Source: Bacteroidales bacterium
GTDB lineage: Bacteria; Bacteroidota; Bacteroidia; Bacteroidales; UBA3824
Length of the DNA: 64,000 nt
Assembly (NCBI GenBank): GCA_017417315.1
Contig: JAFPZK010000046.1
Coordinates: 124,001 to 188,000, forward strand
Reading direction: 5' to 3'
The notes beneath the pieces are model-generated. The model was not told the origin of the DNA. It saw only the letters and a list, made by a program, of their open reading frames with translations, and ran no database searches. The position numbers were made by a program, and so were the translations under genes. Positions 1 through 7,866 of this stretch are shown in pieces. Position 1 is the stretch's first letter; each line of letters begins with the position of its first letter.

Positions 1-632
1 ACGAATTTTACGGTTTTGACATTTTTTTAGTCAGCGAAAAAAACGATACTCACGCTTATCTCGGCGTTGAAAAATGTAACGCACTTTTTGAAAAAGGCGG
101 CTTTTACTATGCTAAAACCTTGTTTCAAGGCACTTTGGACGAATGTTTGGAATATCCTAACAAGTTTGAAAGCACGATTTACAAGGAGTTCGGTTATCCG
201 CCGATTGAAGGAAATATTTGTGAAGGTGTTGTCATAAGACCCGTTGTCCCGACTTATATTCCGGGCGGAATCAGGGTTATGATAAAAAATAAAAACGAAA
301 AATTCGCAGAGAAAAAAGGCGAAAAACGTGTGCCGAAACCTCAAAAACCGCCGGTGGAATTTTCGGAAAGTTATTCCGCACTTCTTGACAAAGTGGATGA
401 TTATGTTACGGAAAACCGTCTCGACAATGTTATAAGCCACATCGGTGAGGTGAGAATCCCGAAAGAAGTCGGAAAACTTCTCGGAATGTTTTCAAAAGAT
501 ATTTTGGAAGACTTTTTGAAAGAGAACTCGGTAGAGTTTTACGACCTTGATAAAGGCGAACAAAAAGCCTTTACCAAACAACTTAATCAAACGGCACTGA
601 AAGTTATAAAAGCAAAATATAATATGCCATGA
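1..632 (+). CDS. Rnl2-family RNA ligase, 5'-truncated by the window edge
   Basis: The frame is open from base 3, so the gene begins outside the window; the TTG at 120 is internal. Visible nucleotidyltransferase motifs are EGVVIRP (motif IV) and KNKNEKFAEK (motif V), the pattern of T4 Rnl2-type ligases, which seal 3'-OH/5'-phosphate RNA ends through a ligase-adenylate. The adenylated lysine (motif I) would lie upstream and is not seen. About 130 residues follow motif V and form an alpha-helical, charged C-terminal domain. The stop overlaps the next start (ATGA at 629-632), so it is co-transcribed with the Lrp-type regulator. Family call is good; the RNA substrate is unknown. Confidence 0.8.
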   Translation, partial: EFYGFDIFLVSEKNDTHAYLGVEKCNALFEKGGFYYAKTLFQGTLDECLEYPNKFESTIYKEFGYPPIEGNICEGVVIRPVVPTYIPGGIRVMIKNKNEKFAEKKGEKRVPKPQKPPVEFSESYSALLDKVDDYVTENRLDNVISHIGEVRIPKEVGKLLGMFSKDILEDFLKENSVEFYDLDKGEQKAFTKQLNQTALKVIKAKYNMP

Positions 633-1099
633 ATTTAGACGAAACGGATTATAAAATTTTAGCGGCTTTGCAGGAGGACGGGTCGCTGACTAACAGACAG
701 TTAGCACTAAAAGTTCACCTTTCGCCGACTCCGGTTTTTGAGCGTGTTAAAAAACTCGAACAGGAAGGGTTTATAAAAAAATACGTTGCTGTTTTGGACG
801 TAGAAAAACTTGATTGCGCTTTTATGGCGATTTGTAACATCAAACTAAAACAACATTCTTACGAAAACGCCACTAAATTTATGGAGGCGGTTCAGGATAT
901 GGACGAAGTAGGGGAGTGTTACAACGTTTCAGGCGATTACGATTTTACTATGAAAGTTTACGTTCAGAGTATGAAAGAATATCAGCAGTTTGTTATGAAA
1001 ATTCTCGGCGACCTTGATTGTATAGGCGGTCTGAGCAGTTCTTTCATTATGGGCGTTGTTAAAAATTCATATAAAGTACCGATTAGGAAAAACAGATGA
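629..1099 (+). CDS. Lrp/AsnC family transcriptional regulator
   Basis: A 156-residue protein with the classic two-part Lrp layout: an N-terminal winged helix-turn-helix (LDETDYKILAALQEDG at residues 3-18, then SLTNRQLALKVHLSPTPVF) and a C-terminal RAM/AsnC ligand-binding domain (about 65-145, with GECYNVSGDYDFTMKV). Such proteins bind DNA as dimers or octamers and respond to amino acids. It overlaps the RNA ligase by four bases upstream and yjbQ by four bases downstream (ATGA), so it sits inside an operon rather than in front of one. Its targets cannot be read from the sequence. Confidence 0.95.
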   Translation: MNLDETDYKILAALQEDGSLTNRQLALKVHLSPTPVFERVKKLEQEGFIKKYVAVLDVEKLDCAFMAICNIKLKQHSYENATKFMEAVQDMDEVGECYNVSGDYDFTMKVYVQSMKEYQQFVMKILGDLDCIGGLSSSFIMGVVKNSYKVPIRKNR

Positions 1100-1506
1100 T
1101 AACGCAAAAACATATAGTTCTTTCTCCGAAAAAACGCGGTTTTCATCTCGTAACGGGTGAAATTCTGCAAAAAATCGGTGATTTGCCCGAAACGGGGCTG
1201 CTGAATTTATTTTTAAAACATACTTCGGCGGCTCTCTCGGTTAACGAAAACTATGACCCGTCAGTAAGGGTTGATATGGAAACGATTGCCGACAGGCTTA
1301 TTCCTGACGGCGATAGTGCATACGAGCATTATTTGGAAGGTGCGGACGATATGCCGGCACATTTCAAGAGTTCGGTGATGGGCGTTTCTTTGACGATTCC
1401 TATTTCCGGCGGAAAACTTGATACGGGAACTTGGCAAGGAATTTATCTTTGCGAGTTTAGAAATTCAGGCGGTCAGAGACATTTGACCGCCACTATATAT
1501 TCTTAA
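1096..1506 (+). CDS. yjbQ: YjbQ/UPF0047 family protein (secondary thiamine-phosphate synthase-like)
   Basis: A 136-residue single-domain protein of the usual family length. Family hallmarks are HTSAALSVNENYDP (about 37-50) and GTWQGIYLCEFR near the C-terminus, together with a conserved GADDMPAHFKSS segment. Members are small trimeric proteins with weak thiamine-phosphate synthase activity reported in E. coli; the true cellular role is uncertain. The start overlaps the stop of the Lrp-type regulator. The next gene begins 24 bases downstream with no terminator between them. Confidence 0.93.
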   Translation: MITQKHIVLSPKKRGFHLVTGEILQKIGDLPETGLLNLFLKHTSAALSVNENYDPSVRVDMETIADRLIPDGDSAYEHYLEGADDMPAHFKSSVMGVSLTIPISGGKLDTGTWQGIYLCEFRNSGGQRHLTATIYS

Positions 1507-1530
1507 AAATCAATTAGTTAGGGAAAAATT

Positions 1531-2280
1531 ATGGATATGAAGGATATTTTGTTGAATCATAAAAGCGTCAGGAATTTTTCCCGACGTATAGTTGATGATT
1601 CGGTTATAATGAAGATTTTTAAGGCTGCAATCCGTGCTTCCAACACCGGTAACATGCAGTTATACAGCATAATACTTTCTACGCAGCCTAAAATTAAGGA
1701 CGAATTGTTGCCGCTTCATTTCAATCAACCGATGGTAAAGCAGGCACCTTTGGTTTTTACATTTTGTGCTGACATCAACCGTTTTAATAAGTGGTGTAAA
1801 CTACGAAACGCAAAACCGTCATACGACAATTTTCTGTGGTTTTCTACGGCTTTGACCGACACTGTGTTAGCGGCAGAAAATGCGGCTCTTGCGGCAGAAA
1901 ATGCCGGACTCGGAATTTGTTTTTTGGGTACGACGATGTATAATGCCGAGGAGATTGCAAAGGTGTTAACCTTGCCGAAAGGTGTTGTGCCTGTTGTTAC
2001 AATGGTTGCCGGTTATCCCGCAAAAGGTGTTTCGGAGATTACCGAAAGACTGCCTTATCAAGCCGTGGTGCATTTTGAAAGGTATCACGACTATAAGGAC
2101 GAAGATATTGAAAAATATTATTCAGAATTAGAAAACCTTGAAAAAATGAAAAATTTTGTCAAGGAAAATAATCTTGAAAATTTAGCGCAGGTTTTTACAG
2201 CCGTCCGTTATCCGGAAGAAAGCAGTAATTTGTTTTCACAAAAATATTTGGACTTTGTAAAGAAAAGTTTTAGAATATGA
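1531..2280 (+). CDS. Nitroreductase family flavoprotein (NfsA-like)
   Basis: A 249-residue protein. The N-terminus carries the flavin-phosphate motif of the nitroreductase fold (HKSVRNFS, then AAIRASNTGNMQLYS), and the middle has the conserved ALAAENAGLGICFLG helix-strand that lines the FMN site. The family comprises FMN-dependent, NAD(P)H-using reductases of nitro compounds, quinones or flavins; the substrate here is not predictable. A C-terminal helical extension of about 60 residues resembles the NfsA/FRP group. Its stop overlaps the ABC transporter start (ATGA at 2277-2280), indicating translational coupling. Confidence 0.9.
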   Translation: MDMKDILLNHKSVRNFSRRIVDDSVIMKIFKAAIRASNTGNMQLYSIILSTQPKIKDELLPLHFNQPMVKQAPLVFTFCADINRFNKWCKLRNAKPSYDNFLWFSTALTDTVLAAENAALAAENAGLGICFLGTTMYNAEEIAKVLTLPKGVVPVVTMVAGYPAKGVSEITERLPYQAVVHFERYHDYKDEDIEKYYSELENLEKMKNFVKENNLENLAQVFTAVRYPEESSNLFSQKYLDFVKKSFRI

Positions 2281-5200
2281 ATGAGAATATTCTTGACGCG
2301 TTAATGCGTTTGTTTGCCATTATTATAGACCCTGAGGATTACGGGAATATTGATAAATCAAGGGAAGTTGTTGCGGCGTATTTGCGCAAAACGCTTTCCC
2401 CCGTTTTTGTCGAGAAATATTTGGAGCGTTATGACGGTTATATCAACTCGTACAAAAATTCCAAGAGCAAAAAATCGGCAAACAAGAGAATATCGTCTTC
2501 GTCAGTAAGGGCGTTGAAAATCTGTGCGTTACTTAATCAGGAACTTCATCAGACCGAGAAGTTTTACGTGCTTTTGAGAATCATCGAATATATTTCGATG
2601 GGCGGGGTTTTCAACGAAAACGTTACGGATTTTATTCAAACAATCGCCGTATCTTTCAATATCGAGGACAATGAGTTCAAAAACATTTTGGCTTTTGTTG
2701 AAGACGATTTGAAATATGCAAGCGACAAAAGTGATTTTCTTTACATCAACAATCAGGAAGTCTCGTTAGAGGGGACAAAACACATTTATATCCCCGAACT
2801 TGTGGGAACGCTCAGAATGTTGTACATAAAGAGCATTTCCCATATCTTTTTCGTTTATAACGGTGTCAACAAACTTACTATCAACGAAAAACTGATAGAG
2901 CAGTCGCAGATTTCCTCATTTGAAAACGGCGGAATTATCAAAGGACCAAAAATTGGTTCGATTTATCAGTCCTCTATCAGCAACATTTTCAACATTGCCG
3001 CAAAAGAAAAGAAAGTTGTATTCTCGGGTTATAACGCTTCGTATTCGTACCGCAACTCCAAAAACGGTCTAAAACCTTTTGACTTTTACGTTGAGTCCGG
3101 CAATATGGTCGGCATTATCGGCGGCAGCGGCACGGGAAAAAGTACTCTTCTTAACGTTCTTACCGGCAAAAACAAACTTGATACAGGCGAAATTTTTATC
3201 AATGGTAACAATCTTTCTGACAGTAAGATACGCGAAGGCATAATCGGTATTGTCCCGCAAGACGACCTTCTTATTGCCGAACTTACGGTTTGGCAGAATT
3301 TGTATTACAATTCAAAACTTTGTTTGGGCAACCTCACCGAAGTCGAACTTATCGATCACCTTATTAAGGTCTTGAAAGACTTGGACTTGTATGAGTGCAG
3401 GGATTTGAAAGTCGGCGATGACCTTCACACCGTGATTTCGGGCGGACAGAGAAAACGTCTGAACATTGCTTTGGAACTTGTCCGTGAGCCGTCAATACTT
3501 TTTGTTGACGAGCCGACCTCAGGACTTTCCAGCACCGACTCCGAAATCGTTATGCAACTTCTTAAACAACAGGCTGTTAACGGTAAAATCGTAATCGTGA
3601 ATATTCATCAGCCGTCCTCGAATATTTTCAAAATGTTCGATATGCTTTGGGTTATGGACAAGGGCGGTTATATTGTTTATGACGGTAATCCGATGGAGGC
3701 GATAACGTACTTTAAATCAATGAGTGAGTATGTTGACGCCGGTGTCAGCGAGTGTCCTGTCTGCGGAAACGTCAACAGTGAAGAAATTCTTCAAATTATT
3801 GAGGCAAAAGAAGTTAACGAACAAGGAAATTACACTCAAAAACGTAAGGTAAGTCCTCTTGAATGGTATCAGAGGTACTTGATTAACAAGAATATACGTA
3901 TTTCCAATTATCAGCAGAAAGACGTTGACAAAAATTCTTTGCCGCGTTCAAAATATACGATTCCGAATCCGCTGAAACAGTTTTGGATATTTTTCAGGCG
4001 GAACGTTCTCTCTAAACTTGCTAACAAACAATATATGGCGATAACGTTTTTGGAGTCGCCGCTGTTGGCTTTTATTTTGGGCTTTTTTACGAAATACATC
4101 AACGATGACGGTGAATATGTGTTTGCCGACAACAGAAATTTACCCGTATTTTTGTTTATGATTATCGTTGTTGCGCTGTTTACGGGGCTTTCGGGGGCGG
4201 CGGACGAGATTATCCGCGACAGAAAAATTTTAGCGCGTGAAAAATTCTTGAATCTCTCGAAATTCAGTTACTTGCTGAATAAAACCATTGTTGTTTTCAT
4301 AATTTCGGCTATACAGACAATATCCTTTATTTTGGTCGGAAATTATATTCTTGAAATCAAGGATATGGTTTTTGATTATTGGTTTGTGATGTTTACGGTT
4401 TCGTGTACGGCTAATATGATGGGGCTAATTATCTCATCTGCACTTGATTCCGTAATTGCGATTTATATTTTGATACCTTTTGTGCTTGTTCCGCAAATGC
4501 TTTTGGGCGGTGCGATGATAGATTTTGACGACTTGCACGAAAGCGTTTCCGATAAGGTTAACGTTCCTTTTATCGGTGATTTGATGGTTTCGCGTTGGGG
4601 TTACGAGGCTTTGGCGGTAGATCAGTTTCAGAACAACGTCTACGAAAAAGAGTTTTATGAACTTGATAAAGAAAAATCCCGCTGCGTGTATTTAAGCACG
4701 TATCTTATGAGCGAACTCGAAAACATAACTTCGCGTTGCAGCAAACTTTGTGAAATTCAAGCACCTACGGAGGACGAAATTGAGGAACTTGACGACCTGC
4801 TTTTAGTTCTTAAAAACGAAACCGAGTTTTTGAATTATAGAAATCCGAAAATCAATTTCAAATATACCGAGGATTTTGTTCGTGGCAGGTTTAATCCGAT
4901 TATCGCTAATTTTGTGATGTTGTATCTTAGGGCTCAGAAAGAGTTTTATAACGAGTCGGCGGAGATTGCTAACGCCGGACGTCAGACAAAACTTATCGAA
5001 CTTGAAAATAATCTCGGAAAAGACGGCTTGTATCACCTTCAAAAGGATTATTACAACGAAAAACTTGCGGAATTGGTTTTGAACAAACGCGCAGTTAAAA
5101 AGATTTTCCATTCGCCCGACAACCGTTTGATTCAGAAAAAAGACCCGATTTTTATGGAGCCTGTTTCTGATGTCGGCAGGGCACATTTTTACGCGCCGTG

Positions 5201-5378
5201 CAAGATTATCAAAAACCACAGGATTGAAACTTACGTTTTTAACATGACGGTTCTTTGGGTTTGGTCGGTTTTGATGTTTTTACTTTTGTGGGGTGATTTG
5301 CCGAGACGTTGCGTCAGACTGTTTATGATGTATACCCCGAAATATAAGCACAATACCGTAAAAAAAATAAAAATATGA
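2277..5378 (+). CDS. ABCG-like ABC transporter, ATPase and permease fused, with TerB-like N-terminus
   Basis: A 1033-residue half-transporter. Residues 1-160 are helical and resemble a TerB-type domain (LLRIIEYISMGGVFNENVTD); about 160-250 is a separate region I do not recognise. The ATPase follows: Walker A GGSGTGKST (about 282-290), signature ISGGQRKRLNIALELV (about 387), Walker B ILFVDEPTSGLSS, H-loop NIHQPSS. The ATPase-then-TM order and the EPTSGLSS motif are those of ABCG/White proteins. An ABC-2-type permease of about six TM segments occupies roughly 570-760. A long, mostly soluble insertion (about 760-960) precedes a last hydrophobic segment near 990. Substrate unknown. Overlaps both neighbours by four bases. 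Confidence 0.9.
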   Translation: MNENILDALMRLFAIIIDPEDYGNIDKSREVVAAYLRKTLSPVFVEKYLERYDGYINSYKNSKSKKSANKRISSSSVRALKICALLNQELHQTEKFYVLLRIIEYISMGGVFNENVTDFIQTIAVSFNIEDNEFKNILAFVEDDLKYASDKSDFLYINNQEVSLEGTKHIYIPELVGTLRMLYIKSISHIFFVYNGVNKLTINEKLIEQSQISSFENGGIIKGPKIGSIYQSSISNIFNIAAKEKKVVFSGYNASYSYRNSKNGLKPFDFYVESGNMVGIIGGSGTGKSTLLNVLTGKNKLDTGEIFINGNNLSDSKIREGIIGIVPQDDLLIAELTVWQNLYYNSKLCLGNLTEVELIDHLIKVLKDLDLYECRDLKVGDDLHTVISGGQRKRLNIALELVREPSILFVDEPTSGLSSTDSEIVMQLLKQQAVNGKIVIVNIHQPSSNIFKMFDMLWVMDKGGYIVYDGNPMEAITYFKSMSEYVDAGVSECPVCGNVNSEEILQIIEAKEVNEQGNYTQKRKVSPLEWYQRYLINKNIRISNYQQKDVDKNSLPRSKYTIPNPLKQFWIFFRRNVLSKLANKQYMAITFLESPLLAFILGFFTKYINDDGEYVFADNRNLPVFLFMIIVVALFTGLSGAADEIIRDRKILAREKFLNLSKFSYLLNKTIVVFIISAIQTISFILVGNYILEIKDMVFDYWFVMFTVSCTANMMGLIISSALDSVIAIYILIPFVLVPQMLLGGAMIDFDDLHESVSDKVNVPFIGDLMVSRWGYEALAVDQFQNNVYEKEFYELDKEKSRCVYLSTYLMSELENITSRCSKLCEIQAPTEDEIEELDDLLLVLKNETEFLNYRNPKINFKYTEDFVRGRFNPIIANFVMLYLRAQKEFYNESAEIANAGRQTKLIELENNLGKDGLYHLQKDYYNEKLAELVLNKRAVKKIFHSPDNRLIQKKDPIFMEPVSDVGRAHFYAPCKIIKNHRIETYVFNMTVLWVWSVLMFLLLWGDLPRRCVRLFMMYTPKYKHNTVKKIKI

Positions 5379-6352
5379 AAAAAATATTTTCTATATTTGT
5401 TGCATTATTAATTGGTTGCGGTGCTTATGCGCAAAAAGATTGCATAAGGGCTGATTATTCGGTTACTTTAACGGACGGCAAACCTGAGGTTACGTTTTCG
5501 GGTTTTGAGGCTGACGGTCTTTGGTCGGGGCTCAACATGGCTACCTCTGACGGGGTTTTCCGTTTTGTGTTAACGGACAAAAAAACGGGCAAAACCGTTT
5601 ATTCTTACAGTTTCAACTCGCTTTTCGGCGAGTGGTGCGATACGGATTTGGCGAAGACGGAAAAAAAAGTTTTCTTGGAAGCGGTAAGATTTCCTCGTCC
5701 TAAGAAAAATTCCGTTGCAGAACTTTTTATGAAAAATGCTTCGGGAGAATACGAAAAAATTTTTGAAAAAGAGGTTTGTCCCGATAGTTTGGAAGTAAAA
5801 TTAACCCGTAAGGTAAAGGGTTACAAACACAAAATCAACATTGCAGTTGTCCCTGAGGGCTACGATAAGGACGAAATGGCGGATTTTCTTTCGGATGCCG
5901 ACCGTTTGACGAATGCAATTTCGGAGTACGAACCTTTTAAAACTTATAAGAAGAAGTTTTGTTTCCGTATGGTTTTAAAGCCTTGTTCGAGCGGTTTTTC
6001 ATACTACACTTTCGGTATGGAAAGATATTTGATGACGGATAATTTTCAAGCGGTCTGCAAGGCTGCCTCTGAGGGCGGTTTTCCGTGGGATTTTGTGATT
6101 GTGCTTGTTAACAATCAGCAATACGGAGGTGGCGGAATTTATAATTTTTATGCTTCCGTTTCTGCGAAAAATCAATCGGCAAAGGAGATACTCGTACATG
6201 AATTCGGTCATTCTTTTGCAAATCTTGCAGATGAATATGACGAGTATGATCAAACAAAAGTAACTGATTGTATGATGTGCCGTTTGGACAGAGATTATTG
6301 TCCCGTATGTAAAGAAAATATTAAGAATGTTATAAAAAAACTGTTTAAATAA
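5375..6352 (+). CDS. Secreted M64 (IgA peptidase-like) metallopeptidase
   Basis: A 325-residue protein with a signal peptide (MKKIFSIFVALLIGCGAYAQ; the cysteine is not in a clear lipobox). An N-terminal beta-rich domain (about 25-150) is followed by the peptidase core: IAVVPEGYDKDEM, then the zinc motif HEFGHSF (H275, E276, H279) and the ADEYDEY segment expected to help bind the metal. The end carries the CMMC...CPVC cysteine pairs typical of short M64 proteins. The family includes bacterial IgA-cleaving enzymes, but many members have no known target, so the name should not be read as IgA specificity. Its start overlaps the transporter stop, making it the last gene of the overlapping cluster. 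Confidence 0.85.
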   Translation: MKKIFSIFVALLIGCGAYAQKDCIRADYSVTLTDGKPEVTFSGFEADGLWSGLNMATSDGVFRFVLTDKKTGKTVYSYSFNSLFGEWCDTDLAKTEKKVFLEAVRFPRPKKNSVAELFMKNASGEYEKIFEKEVCPDSLEVKLTRKVKGYKHKINIAVVPEGYDKDEMADFLSDADRLTNAISEYEPFKTYKKKFCFRMVLKPCSSGFSYYTFGMERYLMTDNFQAVCKAASEGGFPWDFVIVLVNNQQYGGGGIYNFYASVSAKNQSAKEILVHEFGHSFANLADEYDEYDQTKVTDCMMCRLDRDYCPVCKENIKNVIKKLFK

Positions 6353-6413
6353 TTTTTTGAAAATTAATACGTTATTTAATATAGTGAAGTTTAATTTAAA
6401 AGTTTTTAATACT

Positions 6414-7217
6414 ATGAAAAGATTAACACTATTAGCAGCCGCTTTTGCATTTGCTTTTAATGCTTCGGCGCAGGCAGACCTCAGATGTGATTGGTCGAAA
6501 CTCAATCTCAAAGGTAACAATGTAAAATCGTTAACTGAGACCTCTGAGGGAGCAACCCCCGTTTCTTACACTTTCAACGATATGGGTTACTTGACAAATT
6601 CGGGTCAACAATACACGTTTGACTCCAAAGGCAACCTTACTATGTCCTTGTCTCCTGACGGAAAAGGTATGTATGAGTACAATTCCAAAGGATTGTTGAC
6701 CGAATACATACTTAAAAACGGTGACTCGATGTATCGTGAAACTTACGTTTATGACGGAAGCGGCAAGATGACCTCTTGCACTACTTCAAATTCTACAATC
6801 ACTTTTACATACGATAATTCGGGTAATTTGATTCATTCTAATGACACTTTTGGCAATCTTTTGAGCGAATACGTTTATAAAGGTTCAAAAGTTTCGATGG
6901 AGAAGACCGGCGGTGTTAAAAAGAATTATGCATACGATTCAAAGGGACGTACTTCGAGTGTTACGACCGAGAAAGACGGTCAAAAAACTGTTGAAACATT
7001 CTCGTATGACGAAAACGATGCTGTTGTAAAACGTATTGTAACAATATCGGGTAATGGCACGCAAGTTACTGAAACTCACAATTATACGGTAGATACAACC
7101 GGTAATTGGGTAAAAGACGATTTCGTTATTGAAAAAGGCGGTGCAAAAACTACCGGCAAAATTGTTCGCGAAATCGAATATTTCGGTCCTGCAAGACGGT
7201 TATTTTTGTTGAAATAA
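6414..7217 (+). CDS. Secreted YD/RHS-repeat-like protein
   Basis: A 267-residue protein. I chose the ATG at 6414 because it begins a clean signal peptide (MKRLTLLAAAFAFAFNASAQ); an in-frame start at 6357 would put 19 untypical residues in front. The rest is a run of short beta-hairpin units of the form YTFDSKGNLT, YEYNSKGLLTEY, YVYDGSGKMTS, FTYDNSGNL, YAYDSKGRTSSV, FSYDENDAVV, which is the YD-repeat pattern of RHS/wall-associated proteins and of many small Bacteroidota periplasmic proteins. No toxin tip or catalytic domain is present. Function unknown; it lies 61 bases after the M64 gene and ends in a strong terminator. Confidence 0.8.
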   Translation: MKRLTLLAAAFAFAFNASAQADLRCDWSKLNLKGNNVKSLTETSEGATPVSYTFNDMGYLTNSGQQYTFDSKGNLTMSLSPDGKGMYEYNSKGLLTEYILKNGDSMYRETYVYDGSGKMTSCTTSNSTITFTYDNSGNLIHSNDTFGNLLSEYVYKGSKVSMEKTGGVKKNYAYDSKGRTSSVTTEKDGQKTVETFSYDENDAVVKRIVTISGNGTQVTETHNYTVDTTGNWVKDDFVIEKGGAKTTGKIVREIEYFGPARRLFLLK

Positions 7218-7226
7218 AGAAAAAAA

Positions 7227-7270
7227 ATCCGAATGTACGGGGTTGTAGCCGTGCGTTCGGATTTTTTTTT
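7227..7270 (+). terminator. Rho-independent terminator after the 6.4-7.2 kb gene
   Basis: Stem AATCCGAA...ACGG pairs with CCGT...TTCGGATT, and a run of nine T follows. It closes the long + strand cluster. Confidence 0.85.
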
Positions 7271-7345
7271 ATTTTTTTTCGGTTTTTAATATTCTGAGAA
7301 TCATTTTTTTAAACTTAAACCAAATTCTACCCCCTTTAAAACCTC

Positions 7346-7377
7346 TTGTAGGATACAATTTTTCTGTTTAAATTTGC
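7346..7377 (+). promoter_or_regulatory. Bacteroidota-type promoter
   Basis: TTG at 7346-7348 and TAAATTTGC at 7369-7377, 20 bases apart. This matches the Bacteroidota -33 TTTG / -7 TAnnTTTG pattern and would serve the small membrane protein and mutS2. Confidence 0.7.
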
Positions 7378-7422
7378 AGCACTATCTTTTTTATTATTAA
7401 AACGTACTAAGTATTAACAAAT

Positions 7423-7866
7423 ATGGTTTTAACGATTTTGTCGAGTTTCGTTGACGGCATGTTTGCTACCTTCGGTGTATTGTGTGCCCTTGCTGTGCTT
7501 GGGTTAATCGGTTGGGTGGTAAAGGTCATAATCGAAACTAAAAAAGGCGTGGATAATCTGCCGCAAATTATGTTGGAATACCGTAAGACACTTCTCGGCA
7601 ACGATATGTTTGAGGAGTACGTGTTTATTTCCAAGTTTGTCAAGCAACTTAAAAAGAACAAAGTTCCGAAAGAACTTGCTGACAGGTACATTTTGAACGT
7701 GGATTCTGATTTTGGTTGGATTCCCGGTAACGACGGCTATGACAAGTTAGGATTCCGTTATAGTTACCGCCTTACTCCGAGAGTTCCGTTTATCAAGAAA
7801 AAAGAGGAGAACAAGGAGGATAAGGACAAGTCCGAAAAAGAAAAGGAAAATAAAACTGACAAATGA
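7423..7866 (+). CDS. Small membrane protein of unknown function
   Basis: 147 residues: one N-terminal transmembrane helix (about 5-35, VLCALAVLGLIGWVVKVII), a conserved-looking soluble middle (EYRKTLLGNDMFEEYVFISKF), and a lysine/glutamate-rich tail from about residue 122 (KKKEENKEDKDKSEKEKENK). I do not recognise the family. It has its own promoter 45 bases upstream and its stop overlaps the mutS2 start (ATGA at 7863-7866), so the two are translationally coupled. Confidence 0.75.
   Translation: MVLTILSSFVDGMFATFGVLCALAVLGLIGWVVKVIIETKKGVDNLPQIMLEYRKTLLGNDMFEEYVFISKFVKQLKKNKVPKELADRYILNVDSDFGWIPGNDGYDKLGFRYSYRLTPRVPFIKKKEENKEDKDKSEKEKENKTDK

Noticed and set aside
6357..6413. Upstream start of the YD-repeat protein
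   Set aside because: The extra 19 residues would hide the signal peptide that begins at 6414.
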